From contig NZ_BAABHA010000010.1 in NCBI RefSeq assembly GCF_039541855.1, positions 248,001 through 312,000 on the forward strand: 64,000 nt of DNA. The letters run 5' to 3'. The translations under genes were made by a program, and so were the position numbers. The notes under the pieces were generated by a model. The model had not been told where the DNA came from. It did no database searches and saw nothing but the letters and a program-made list of their open reading frames with translations. This DNA is from Solirubrum koreensis. Lineage in GTDB: Bacteria > Bacteroidota > Bacteroidia > Cytophagales > Hymenobacteraceae. Within the stretch, counting starts at the first letter, position 1. Each line of letters begins with the position of its first letter. Below, in pieces: positions 1 to 8,042 of the stretch.

Positions 1-503
1 CCGGCCGCCAGCAGCTCGGGCGTGGAGCGGGCGGCCTCGGCTTCCTTGGCGGTGGCTTCGGCGTCGCGCAGTTTCTTCTCGCGCTGCTTGTCGCGCAGTT
101 CCAGGTTCTGAATCTGGTTTTCGAGGTCGTAAAAACGCTGGCGGGTGGCGGTTTGGTCGGTGGTGGCCACGGTAACCTGCTGCTCGGCCTGCTGCTTTTC
201 GGCCACAATGCCCGCTGTGCGCCGCAACGACGTTTCGTTCAGGGCCTTTACAATCTCGGTGTCTTTTCGAATGATTTCCTTGAGCGCGTCAATCACTTCC
301 TGCAGGTCCTTTTTCGAGGGTTTATTGGCCAAGAAGGCGTTGCGCTGGGCACTGGCCTGCTCGTACTGGCTCATGAGCGTTTGCCGCTCCTGCAACAGGC
401 TTTGCAGCCGGTCGTCGGTGGGGGCGGAGGCTGGCGCGGGCGTTTGGGCCAGGGCCGGCAGGGAAAGAAAAAGGGCGAAGAGTAGCGGGCGGAGCGTTTT
501 CAT
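1..503 (-). CDS. Secreted coiled-coil protein, 3' part cut off by the window edge
   Basis: The reading frame opens with ATG at 503 and runs without a stop to the window edge, giving at least 167 residues. Residues 1-19 form a signal peptide (MKTLRPLLFALFLSLPALA, then QTPAP). The rest is almost all charged helix rich in Q, E, K, A and L, for example around QERQTLMSQYEQA and DLENQIQNLELRDKQREKK, which predicts a long coiled coil in the periplasm. No enzymatic motif is visible. It lies 45 bp downstream of the MMPL exporter on the same strand, so the two are probably co-transcribed. The true C-terminus, and any anchor or peptidoglycan-binding domain there, lies outside the window. I do not recognise a named family. 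Confidence 0.75.
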   Translation of the reverse strand, partial: MKTLRPLLFALFLSLPALAQTPAPASAPTDDRLQSLLQERQTLMSQYEQASAQRNAFLANKPSKKDLQEVIDALKEIIRKDTEIVKALNETSLRRTAGIVAEKQQAEQQVTVATTDQTATRQRFYDLENQIQNLELRDKQREKKLRDAEATAKEAEAARSTPELLAA

Positions 504-548
504 AGGGTGGGCAAAAATACGCGGAAACCGGTAGGGGGTTCCTGCGGC

Positions 549-2846
549 TTACGCCGCTCGTGCCTGCCGCGCTTTGCCCACGCGCGGCTTTTTATAGAAG
601 GCCAGGATCAGAATGGGCAGCAAGGTCAGCTCGGCCACCACGCCAAACAGCAGCGTGAGGCCAATGAGCAGGCCCACGTAAAACGTGCCATCGAACGACG
701 AAAACAACAACGTGCTGAAACCGCCCACCAGAATGAGGGAGGTAACGATAACGGCCTTGCCCGCCAGCCGGTATGTGTGGCTTACGGCCCGCTTCACGGT
801 AGGCTCCTTGCCCAGCATCAGGCGCAACTTGCTGATGAAGTGAATGGTGTCGTCGACGGCAATGCCGAAGGCAATGGTGAAAATGATGCTGGTGCTGACT
901 TTCATGGGCACACCGCACACGCCCATTACGCCGCCCACTACCACAATGGGCAGCAAGTTGGGAATGAGCACCACCGGCACCATGCGCAAGGAGCGGAACA
1001 GGGCCAGCACAATAAGCGTGACCATAATCACGTCCACGCTGATGCCCAGCAGCATGTCGCGGGTCAGGTTCTGGTTGTTTTTATCGATAAGCAGGGCCGA
1101 GCCGGTCAGGCGGGTTTGCAGCACCTGCGGGTCGGTGTTGGTGCTCAGGAAGCGTTTCAGACCGCCATTCAGGCCCGCTACCACGGTGCTGCCGGGGTCG
1201 GGCATGCGGCCGGTTAGGCGGCCTTCCTGGCCGTCGGGCGTAGCTAGGGCGCGGAATTCAGGCCGCTTGCTCACGCGCCGCAGCTGTTTCTGCAGGCGCT
1301 TTAGCTCGGCTTCAGAAGCCGGCAGGCGGTATTCTTCCAGCGCGCCGCCGTTTAGGGCCTTGCGCACCGATTTCACCACCGACACCGGCGAGGCCACGAA
1401 ATGCAGGCCGTACTGCCGGGTAAGGTAGTTTTCGATGGCCTCGGTTTGGCGAAGCACGTCCAGATCATACACCGAGCGGCCGCCTTGCGGCTGCAGGTTC
1501 AGCTCGAAGGGCCGCACGCCGGCAAAGCGCTCCTCAAAAAAGCGAAAATCGAGCTGTACGGGGTCGTCCTGGGCCAAATCATCGAGCAGGCGCGACTCAA
1601 TGCGCACCTGACTGGCGGCGGCAATGCTACCGACCAGCAGCAGCGCGGCAATGCTCAACACCCAGCGGCGGCGCTTCAGCACGTGAAACAGCAGGCGGTT
1701 GAAAAACGCGTCCCAGGAGCGGCCTGCGCCGTAGCGTTGTTGCGGCCGCGGCAACAGTACCAGCAAAGCTGGCAGCAAGGTATACGTGAGGCCGTAGGCC
1801 AGCAGCACCGACAAGCCCGTGTACAACCCGAAGTTGTGGATGGGCCGAATGTGACTGGCCGTGAGCGTGAAAAAGCCCAGGCTGGTGGTTAGGGCCGACA
1901 AGCCCGAGCCGAACATGGATTCCCGCATGCTGATGCGCAGGGCCGGCACGGTGGCGGTGCCTTCGCCGGTTTCGGTGACGTAGCGCGTAAGCAGGTGCAC
2001 CGAATCGGCAATGCCCACCACGCACATCATTACGGGCAAAAGGGCCGTCATCAGGTCAATGCCGGCGCCGCTCCAGCCCACCAGCGCCAAACCGCCCACA
2101 GTAGCGCCGGCCACTACGGTAAGCGGCAGCACCACACCCCACCACGAGCGGAACGTGAGCCACAAAAGCCCCATTACCAGCAGTACCGAGAGGGACACGA
2201 ACACGGCCATTTCCACCTGCAGCCGGTCTACAAACACCGATTGCGCCACCAGCTTGCCGCCCAGGTGCACGTGCTCTTCGGGGAAACCCAGGCGGGTTAG
2301 CTCGGTGCGCAGGGCGGTCATGAGCGTGTCGCCGGGCGGTTTTTTAAGGTCGGGGGTGGTTTGCAGCAGCACCGTTACGGCGCGGGCGTCACGCGCAAAC
2401 AGGTTGCCCACGAGGCCGGGCGTGCGGAAAATCAGGCTGGAATCCTGGGCGCGCGACGCTGGGTCGGTCAGGCGGTCGAGGTGCAGGTAGGGAATGTTGA
2501 ACACGCCCAGGCCTTCCACCACCGGGTTAGCGGCCGTGGTGGGGGAAAGCACGTGCACCACGTTGGGCTGCCGCTGCGCGAACTGCGTGAACTGATCCAC
2601 GCGGCGGGCGAAACCGGCATCGAATAACGTGCGGTCGGCAGGCGTTTCCAGGCCGATGAGCACGTAGTCGTTGTCGTTGCCAAAGCGGGCCGAGTACTTC
2701 TCGTAGAAAGCCAGGTCCGGGTCGCCGGTGGGGTAGAAGTCGTTGAAATTATAATTGAACCGCAGGCGCATCAGGCCGGTGACGCACACGGCGCCCACTA
2801 CGGCCAACAGCAGCAGGGTGAGGTAACTAAGGGAGCGAACAGACAT
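549..2846 (-). CDS. MMPL/RND superfamily exporter
   Basis: This 765-residue inner-membrane protein has the RND duplication. TM1 lies near residues 8-25, followed by a large periplasmic domain and a block of five TM helices, and then the pattern repeats. Each half carries the MMPL-type signature in the helix after the loop: GIADSVHLL in the first half and GIAVDDTIHF in the second, with acidic residues expected in the proton relay. At this length it belongs to the MMPL/Patched-like exporters that move lipids or hydrophobic compounds across the inner membrane, not to the roughly 1,000-residue AcrB class. It starts on ATG and is probably the first gene of an operon with the coiled-coil gene. No adaptor or TolC gene is adjacent. 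The substrate cannot be read from the sequence. Confidence 0.85.
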   Translation of the reverse strand: MSVRSLSYLTLLLLAVVGAVCVTGLMRLRFNYNFNDFYPTGDPDLAFYEKYSARFGNDNDYVLIGLETPADRTLFDAGFARRVDQFTQFAQRQPNVVHVLSPTTAANPVVEGLGVFNIPYLHLDRLTDPASRAQDSSLIFRTPGLVGNLFARDARAVTVLLQTTPDLKKPPGDTLMTALRTELTRLGFPEEHVHLGGKLVAQSVFVDRLQVEMAVFVSLSVLLVMGLLWLTFRSWWGVVLPLTVVAGATVGGLALVGWSGAGIDLMTALLPVMMCVVGIADSVHLLTRYVTETGEGTATVPALRISMRESMFGSGLSALTTSLGFFTLTASHIRPIHNFGLYTGLSVLLAYGLTYTLLPALLVLLPRPQQRYGAGRSWDAFFNRLLFHVLKRRRWVLSIAALLLVGSIAAASQVRIESRLLDDLAQDDPVQLDFRFFEERFAGVRPFELNLQPQGGRSVYDLDVLRQTEAIENYLTRQYGLHFVASPVSVVKSVRKALNGGALEEYRLPASEAELKRLQKQLRRVSKRPEFRALATPDGQEGRLTGRMPDPGSTVVAGLNGGLKRFLSTNTDPQVLQTRLTGSALLIDKNNQNLTRDMLLGISVDVIMVTLIVLALFRSLRMVPVVLIPNLLPIVVVGGVMGVCGVPMKVSTSIIFTIAFGIAVDDTIHFISKLRLMLGKEPTVKRAVSHTYRLAGKAVIVTSLILVGGFSTLLFSSFDGTFYVGLLIGLTLLFGVVAELTLLPILILAFYKKPRVGKARQARAA

Positions 2847-3024
2847 GCAAAACGAATACGGAAACCACTAAGCGAAGGCCCGGCAGGGTTGCCGGCGCGC
2901 CAAGTTCGGCGGACCAGCGCAGCCGGGCTGCATCGTTGCCGAATTCTACTTATCTTTCAACCCAGCGGTGAGCCAACCGCCCGTTTTCCGCTTTTGTTTC
3001 TACAATCCTTCATTTTCACCACCC

Positions 3025-3270
3025 ATGAAAAACGCATTGCTCGCCCTGGCCCTGTTCGCATTCGTCGGCTCCGCTTCCGCCCACGACGGCAAGGATGAAA
3101 AAGGCAAAAAAGGCAAGAAGGCCAAGTCGGGCCAGTCTCATTGCGCCTCAGAGGCCAAAGAAGCTACGGCTACGCTGGGCAGCACGCCCTCTTGCTGCTC
3201 GAAAAAAGGCGCGGTAAAAACGGCGGAAGTGAAGACGACCGAAGCCACGCCCGCAGTTAAGTCGCTGTAA
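3025..3270 (+). CDS. Small secreted Lys-rich protein with His/Cys clusters
   Basis: The product has 81 residues. I chose the ATG at 3025 because it begins a clean signal peptide (MKNALLALALFAFVGSASA, then HDGKDEK). An in-frame GTG at 2968 would bury that signal behind a non-hydrophobic leader. The mature part starts with HDGKDEKGKKGKKAK and carries C, then a CC pair (SHCASE, SCCSKKG), followed by a low-complexity T/K/A tail. Small periplasmic proteins of this composition occur in Bacteroidota and could bind metal through His/Cys, but that is an inference from composition only. A strong terminator follows directly, so it is monocistronic. A possible -7 box (TATCTTTC) lies at 2951-2958. Confidence 0.65.
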   Translation: MKNALLALALFAFVGSASAHDGKDEKGKKGKKAKSGQSHCASEAKEATATLGSTPSCCSKKGAVKTAEVKTTEATPAVKSL

Positions 3271-3288
3271 CCAGCAACAGTTTATAAA

Positions 3289-3322
3289 AGAAGCGCCCCG
3301 GCTGTAAAGTCGGGGCGCTTCT
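3289..3322 (+). terminator. Rho-independent terminator after the small secreted protein
   Basis: A perfect 12-bp stem (AGAAGCGCCCCG at 3289-3300, its complement at 3311-3322) closes a 10-nt loop. A short T-rich stretch follows. Confidence 0.75.
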
Positions 3323-3394
3323 CGTTTATCTGATATTGCATCATTCAAATAGAATATTACATTTAGGCTCAAGCATTCATTCATCCCCTTTCAT

Positions 3395-4519
3395 ATGGAA
3401 TTAATAGATCAACTCACCAATCTAGCCTCACGTGTACAAAAGCAAGTAGGGCACATTCAGACAGAGGAAGCTACCAAAAACGCCCTCGTACTACCATTTA
3501 TTAATGCGCTTGGCTACAACGTCTTCGATCCGACGGAAGTAGTACCAGAGTTTATCTGCGACATCGGTACTAAGAAGGGCGAGAAAGTCGACTACGCGAT
3601 TTTTCGCGAAGGGAAGCCCATTATGCTCATTGAGTGTAAACACGTTGGAGCCGACTTGAATATCAATCATGCCAGTCAGCTTTTCCGCTATTTCCACGTG
3701 ACTGAGGCACGGATTGCTATTCTCACTAACGGGGTAACCTACAAACTATTTACTGACCTAGAGCAGGCTAACAAAATGGACGAGCGGCCTTTCATGGAGT
3801 TCGATCTATTTAACTTCCACGAAAACGATACTACCGAGCTTCGCAAATTGAGCAAGGCTAATTTCAGCATCGATGATATGCTGTTTGCTGCCTATAATCT
3901 CAAATACATGCGGGCCTTCAAAAAATACTTTGATGAGCAGCTAACTCAGCCTTCGTCTGACTTCGTGAACTTTGTATCAAAGCAGGTATATGACGGAGTT
4001 CTGACGCCTAAACTGAAAGACCAGTTTGGCTCTTTAGTGCATCGTTCGTTCCATCAGTTTCTGAACGATAAGGTCACGGGGCGTTTAAAATCAGCGCTTG
4101 TAGACGCGAGCAGCCAAACTATGCTGCCGCCCGCTTTTCCTGTAATTGCTAAAGCAGAAGAATCTACAGTCGCTTCTGAAAACGGAGAAAACAAGGAAAA
4201 AGACATCGTGACCACCGTTGAGGAAACGGAAGGATTTATGATAGTGCGCGCCATTCTTCGCAAGATGGTTGCAGTTAACCGGGTTGTGATGCGTGACGTG
4301 CAATCGTATTGCGGCATTCTACTCGACGACAACAACCGCAAACCTATCTGCCGGCTTCACTTTAACGGAAGTAAGAAGTACGTAATGGTCTTTGATACCG
4401 AAAACGGCGAACGAGTTGATATTACTTCACTCGATGACCTTTACGGATTAGCAAGCCGTATTCGCGCTGCTGTAGAAAGGCATGAAACCAAGTCGAAAGA
4501 AGCGGTAGCCAGCGCTTAG
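3395..4519 (+). CDS. Orphan HsdR N-terminal-like restriction endonuclease protein
   Basis: The product has 374 residues. Residues about 25-110 match the nuclease domain of type I restriction R subunits (HSDR_N/HSDR_N_2). They contain D66 (GEKVDYAI), E80 and K82 (LIECKHVG), the PD-(D/E)XK catalytic triad, followed by Q95-x3-Y99, the QxxxY motif typical of HsdR nucleases. No helicase/ATPase domain follows. Instead there is a helical middle region and a C-terminal alpha/beta domain (about 275-360, FMIVRAILRKM to YGLASRIRAAVERHE) seen in related stand-alone proteins. No hsdM or hsdS is nearby. The DNA is visibly AT-richer than its neighbours and uses more A/T-ending codons, which suggests acquisition by transfer. 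A nuclease role in DNA defence is likely but not shown; a regulatory or DNA-repair role is possible. Confidence 0.8.
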   Translation: MELIDQLTNLASRVQKQVGHIQTEEATKNALVLPFINALGYNVFDPTEVVPEFICDIGTKKGEKVDYAIFREGKPIMLIECKHVGADLNINHASQLFRYFHVTEARIAILTNGVTYKLFTDLEQANKMDERPFMEFDLFNFHENDTTELRKLSKANFSIDDMLFAAYNLKYMRAFKKYFDEQLTQPSSDFVNFVSKQVYDGVLTPKLKDQFGSLVHRSFHQFLNDKVTGRLKSALVDASSQTMLPPAFPVIAKAEESTVASENGENKEKDIVTTVEETEGFMIVRAILRKMVAVNRVVMRDVQSYCGILLDDNNRKPICRLHFNGSKKYVMVFDTENGERVDITSLDDLYGLASRIRAAVERHETKSKEAVASA

Positions 4520-4526
4520 CAAACCA

Positions 4527-4575
4527 CCTTTCAGCAAACAAGCCGCTCCATTGGGGCGGCTTGTTTGCTGAAAGG
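4527..4575. terminator. Bidirectional terminator between convergent genes
   Basis: A perfect 20-bp inverted repeat (4527-4546 and 4556-4575) with a 9-nt loop lies between the HsdR-like gene and the convergent amidase gene. It could end transcription from both sides. Confidence 0.75.
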
Positions 4576-4601
4576 CTTCGACAACTTGGTGCTTCTACTT
4601 C

Positions 4602-5642
4602 TTACCGGGCCCGGTAGTCCTTAATAGCTCCCTCGCAAATCCAGTTGGCCAAAGCCTGGCGGTTCTGGGAAAGCACGAAGCGGCGTTGGTCGTTGCTGTT
4701 GCGGATGTTGCCCAGCTCAATGAAAACGGTGGGAGCGTAGCTGTTGCGCACCACATACAGGCTGGTGCGCGGCGAAACCGTGCCCACGTAAGGCCGGTTA
4801 GGTTGGTAGCGCTTGTAGCGGCTGCTGAACGTTTGGTGAATGTTTTTGGCCAGGCGCAGGCCCACGGCGCTGTTTTCGTGGTGGTAGAAGAACACATCGG
4901 TGGTCATGCCCGCGCTGCGGCTGTCGATGTGGATGGTAATCATGCGCTGGTAGGTTTTCCGCCCGTAGCGGCCGTGTAGCCGGTTGATGGCATTTACGTA
5001 CTGGCGCAGCCGCGCCACGTGGCCCAGCGGAATGGTCAGGTTGGGGTGCGTCAGCTCGTCGGAGTCCATGGGCAGCACGCCTTCGTCGCGGATGCCGTCG
5101 TTGGGGTCCTGCACAATCATGTGCACCGTGGCGCCGTGCTCCATCAGCACGCGGGCCAGGCGCAGCGTTACGTCGTAGGCGTATTCGTCCTCGGCCAGCT
5201 TGTTGGCGCCGTATTGGCCCACCGCCCCAGGATCGGGTCCGCCGTGCCCCGACATGAGGTAGTACACCGCGCCGCGCAAAGATTGGCCGGAGGCCGACGG
5301 GCGGCCGTACTTGCCGAACAGCAGAGCCGTTTGGCCGCTGTGCTTTTTGTTTGAGGCTTTGGCGGCCGCGGTATTCGGGGTTGCGCCTTTCCCGGCTACG
5401 GCCTTGGGCGCGGCGGGCTTGCGCCGGGGCAGCCGGTAGCTTTTGCCCGCCCGCAAACTGTTGCGCGGCCCCAGCAAGGGCTTGTTCAAGGCCACGAAGT
5501 CCCGCTCGTAAAGCCGCGGGTTCAGCCCGTGGCGCACCAACAGCGTCGAAATTACGTCGCCGCGTTTGGGTACTACTTTGCGGTATTGCTGGCTAAACGC
5601 TACAGCTGGAATGAGCAGGAGAAAGAGCAGAAATAGGCGCAA
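4602..5642 (-). CDS. N-acetylmuramoyl-L-alanine amidase (Amidase_3)
   Basis: This 346-residue zinc amidase cleaves the bond between MurNAc and the peptide stem of peptidoglycan in the periplasm. Residues 1-17 are a signal peptide. Residues about 22-72 look like a degenerate LysM-type domain (KRGDVISTLLVRHGL, then KSYRLP). A basic Ala/Lys linker follows, and the catalytic domain runs from about 123 to the end. Zinc ligands are H133 (MSGHGGPDPG), E151 (AEDEYAYD) and H238 (TIHIDSR), and the general base is E309 (VFIELGNI). The frame opens on TTG at 5642, as I see no in-frame ATG before the signal peptide. It is divergent from thyA. The SGHGG-DPGA form is a familiar Bacteroidota variant. Confidence 0.87.
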   Translation of the reverse strand: MRLFLLFLLLIPAVAFSQQYRKVVPKRGDVISTLLVRHGLNPRLYERDFVALNKPLLGPRNSLRAGKSYRLPRRKPAAPKAVAGKGATPNTAAAKASNKKHSGQTALLFGKYGRPSASGQSLRGAVYYLMSGHGGPDPGAVGQYGANKLAEDEYAYDVTLRLARVLMEHGATVHMIVQDPNDGIRDEGVLPMDSDELTHPNLTIPLGHVARLRQYVNAINRLHGRYGRKTYQRMITIHIDSRSAGMTTDVFFYHHENSAVGLRLAKNIHQTFSSRYKRYQPNRPYVGTVSPRTSLYVVRNSYAPTVFIELGNIRNSNDQRRFVLSQNRQALANWICEGAIKDYRAR

Positions 5643-5841
5643 GGCAGCGGGGCGACGGGTGAAAACGAAACGTAGGTGTAACCGAATAGTGAGAATGGTA
5701 GGACCAAAGTCCGGCAGATAGCCGCATGCATATAGGGTAATACTACCGCAAAAGTAGTTACAGGAGTTGCTGCGAGAAGTATGCTGGCGGGTTCTGGGGT
5801 AGAAAATGCTGAAGTTGCGCCGCGGCCCCGCGCTACATCCT

Positions 5842-5849
5842 TATTTTTG
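5842..5849 (+). promoter_or_regulatory. Possible -7 box for thyA
   Basis: TATTTTTG fits the Bacteroidota -7 consensus TAnnTTTG and lies 26 bp before the thyA ATG. The nearest upstream TTG (5815-5817) is 24 bp away, slightly long for the -33 element, so this is only a candidate. Confidence 0.35.
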
Positions 5850-5875
5850 CCAACTCCCCAATCCGCTCCGCCGCC

Positions 5876-6670
5876 ATGCAGCAGTACCTCGACCTCGTTC
5901 GTCATATCCTTGAAAACGGAACCCAGAAAACCGACCGCACGGGTACCGGCACGCTTTCGGTGTTCGGCCATCAGATGAGGTTCGATTTGCAACAGGGCTT
6001 TCCGTTGGTGACTACCAAAAAGGTCCACCTGAAAAGCATCATCTACGAGTTGCTTTGGTTCCTGAACGGCGACACCAACACCAAATACCTGAAGGATCAT
6101 GGCGTGAGCATTTGGAACGAGTGGGAGGACGAAAACGGCGACCTGGGCCCCGTGTACGGCAAGCAGTGGCGGAGCTGGCCCGACGGCCGCGGCGGCCACA
6201 TCGACCAGATGCAGCAGATCCTGGACCAGCTCCGCCACTCGCCCGACTCGCGCCGCATCCTCGTCTCGGCCTGGAACGTGGCCGAGCTGCCCGACATGAA
6301 GCTGATGCCCTGCCACGCCTTGTTCCAGTTTTACGTGGCCGACGGCCGGCTCAGCTGCCAGCTTTACCAACGCTCCGCCGATGTGTTCCTGGGCGTGCCC
6401 TTCAACATTGCCAGCTACGCCTTGCTCACCCTTATGGTAGCCCAGGTGGTAGGCCTGCAGCCCGGCGAGTTTATTTGGACCGGCGGCGACACCCACCTCT
6501 ACAGCAACCACCTGGAGCAGGCCCATTTGCAGCTCACCCGCGAACCGCGGCCGCTTCCCCAGATGCACCTGAACCCGGCAGCTCTGGACCTTTTTAATTT
6601 TCAGTTCGAGGATTTCAAGCTGGAAAACTACGACCCGTGGCCGGCCATTAAAGCGCCCGTAGCAGTGTAG
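5876..6670 (+). CDS. thyA: Thymidylate synthase
   Basis: The product has 264 residues, the same length as the E. coli enzyme. It methylates dUMP to dTMP using methylene-tetrahydrofolate in the cytoplasm. The catalytic cysteine is C146 (LMPCHALFQF). The phosphate-binding arginines R21 (DRTGTGT) and R126/R127 (DSRRILV) sit at the canonical positions, and the nucleotide-binding segment QRSADVFLGVPFN is intact. The start ATG gives the usual N-terminus MQQYLDLV. No dihydrofolate reductase gene follows, although folA often accompanies thyA. The gene is divergent from the amidase and is followed by an AT-richer stretch without a clear gene. Confidence 0.97.
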   Translation: MQQYLDLVRHILENGTQKTDRTGTGTLSVFGHQMRFDLQQGFPLVTTKKVHLKSIIYELLWFLNGDTNTKYLKDHGVSIWNEWEDENGDLGPVYGKQWRSWPDGRGGHIDQMQQILDQLRHSPDSRRILVSAWNVAELPDMKLMPCHALFQFYVADGRLSCQLYQRSADVFLGVPFNIASYALLTLMVAQVVGLQPGEFIWTGGDTHLYSNHLEQAHLQLTREPRPLPQMHLNPAALDLFNFQFEDFKLENYDPWPAIKAPVAV

Positions 6671-6984
6671 CGGGGCTTCTAAACAGGTCAAAACGTTTCC
6701 TTCGGGCTTGGCCGGCAAATTCAGGCCGCTTCGGAGTGAAATAATATTTAGGCACAGGCACAAGCCTCGATTACCCGCTTAGGTAGGAAGGAGCTTGATC
6801 TTTACCAAGGTTGTTTATTGATTTAATCGGACCCGGGAAGGATGTCGGATAAATTACTGGGATAATCACATATAGATGTGAGGGTTTTAGTTTGCTTTCG
6901 GCAACATAACCATGGTTTTTTGCGTTGGGGAAATTAAACCCGCCCAGTAAAATCCAATCCAACGGCAGTTCCCGTATCTGCTGC
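6671..6984. other. AT-richer intergenic stretch with no convincing gene
   Basis: The 314 bp between thyA and the next small frame are visibly AT-richer than the surroundings. The only structured element I see is a short inverted repeat (TCACAT, 4 nt, ATGTGA) at 6866-6881. A minus-strand frame (7022 to 6771) crosses it, but its composition is not coding-like and it overlaps a better plus-strand candidate. Confidence 0.5.
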
Positions 6985-7206
6985 ATGGCACCTTCCCACC
7001 CGCGTCCGTTGCTTACCGCCACCCTAACCTCGCCTAGCTCCTTGCCACGTCAGCACCGGGCCTGGATTGCTCTTTATGCCCTGGAAGCCGGCGCCGCGCC
7101 CCGGATTCAGGTCTTACGCGATAACGACGTATCTGAAACCGACTTGTTGGAATTCGAAGAGAGCTGGCTGGCTTTGCGCTGCCGAACGGTTACCCCGGCC
7201 TCCTAA
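6985..7206 (+). CDS. Small hypothetical protein
   Basis: This 73-residue frame starts at ATG 6985. The N-terminal half is Pro/Ser/Thr-rich. The C-terminal half (ALYALEAGAAPRIQVLRDN, then DLLEFEESWLALR) looks like a short alpha-helical domain with coding-like composition. Its stop overlaps the end of the convergent aminotransferase gene by four bases. No family is recognised, and no promoter or ribosome binding site is clear. An overlapping antisense frame (7022-6771) is the alternative; I find this one more coding-like, but only weakly. Confidence 0.4.
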   Translation: MAPSHPRPLLTATLTSPSSLPRQHRAWIALYALEAGAAPRIQVLRDNDVSETDLLEFEESWLALRCRTVTPAS

Positions 7207-8042
7207 GCAACTTGCTCCCAAACGCGTAGGTCTTGTAACAGAGCGTGGTCTTCGCTCTCAAACAGGCTCTGCTCAATTCTCTGCACGGCGCGAAGTCCGG
7301 CCACGTTGGCCGTAAAAACAGCTTCCGAGGCTAACACTTGTGCCGCCGAAAAGTGCCCTTCGTGGCATTCGATGCCCCTTTCGCGGGCTACTTGCAGCAG
7401 GTGGGCCCGCCGCACGCCGGCCACGCAGCCGGTGGTTAACGCGGGGGTGTACAAAGCGCCGTCCTGAATCCAGAATACTGCTGCTGCCACGGCCTCGGCC
7501 ACGGCACCGTGCGCATCGAGCAGCAGCAGCTCACCGAGGCCACGGGCCTGGCGTTCCTGGGCGGCCAGTACGTACAACCAGCCTTGGGGCCCCTTGCAAA
7601 AAGCCAGCGGTCCGGGCAGCGTTTGCACTTGCCGGGCAAAACCAGCTTCGTTTATCGGTTTATCGTTTAGGTGCAGGTCCGCAGCGGCAAGCAGGTAATC
7701 GGCCCGGTTTGTTTCGGGCAAGTACAAACCTGCGCCGCCGCGCCAGCATTGCAGCCGCAGGCGGGCTTGCTCGCGGCTGGTAGCGGCTACCAGGCGGCTT
7801 GCTTCCGCCGCAATTGCTTCGGCCGATTGCAGTTCGGGCGGCAGCTCAAGCCGTAATACGGCGGCCGCTTGTTGCAAACGGGCAAGGTGCCCGGCCAGGT
7901 AACCCACGCGGCCAGCCGTCCACACCATTGTCTCAAAAAAACCGTCGCCGTACAAAGCAGCCCGCGAGGAATGTGGCAGCGAAAAGCCCGCCGCGGTCTG
8001 CAATTGCCCGTTGTAAATCACGTAATCGGCGCCGGGTGTCAT
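7203..8042 (-). CDS. Class IV aminotransferase / aminodeoxychorismate lyase-like protein
   Basis: This 279-residue fold-type IV PLP enzyme belongs to the family of branched-chain aminotransferase and 4-amino-4-deoxychorismate lyase. Visible features are GDGFFETMVW near residue 32, the predicted Schiff-base lysine K150 (AFCKGPQG), E183 (AVAEAVAAAVF) and the C-terminal TTGCVAGVRR segment. The usual EGSxSN motif after the glutamate, which contacts the PLP phosphate, reads EAVAAA here, so the polar Ser and Asn are missing. By length a role in p-aminobenzoate/folate synthesis (PabC-like) is possible but unproven. Its ATG overlaps the dprA stop by four bases (ATGA), so it is translationally coupled to dprA. 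Confidence 0.75.
   Translation of the reverse strand: MTPGADYVIYNGQLQTAAGFSLPHSSRAALYGDGFFETMVWTAGRVGYLAGHLARLQQAAAVLRLELPPELQSAEAIAAEASRLVAATSREQARLRLQCWRGGAGLYLPETNRADYLLAAADLHLNDKPINEAGFARQVQTLPGPLAFCKGPQGWLYVLAAQERQARGLGELLLLDAHGAVAEAVAAAVFWIQDGALYTPALTTGCVAGVRRAHLLQVARERGIECHEGHFSAAQVLASEAVFTANVAGLRAVQRIEQSLFESEDHALLQDLRVWEQVA

Noticed and set aside
145..534. Plus-strand frames at the left edge
   Set aside because: They are antisense to the truncated coiled-coil gene, which has a clear signal peptide and helical composition.
5600..6763. 387-codon minus-strand open frame across thyA
   Set aside because: Antisense to thymidylate synthase and low in recognisable patterns.
6771..7022. 83-codon minus-strand frame in the AT-richer region
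   Set aside because: No homology-like features; it overlaps a more coding-like plus-strand frame and has no ribosome-binding context.
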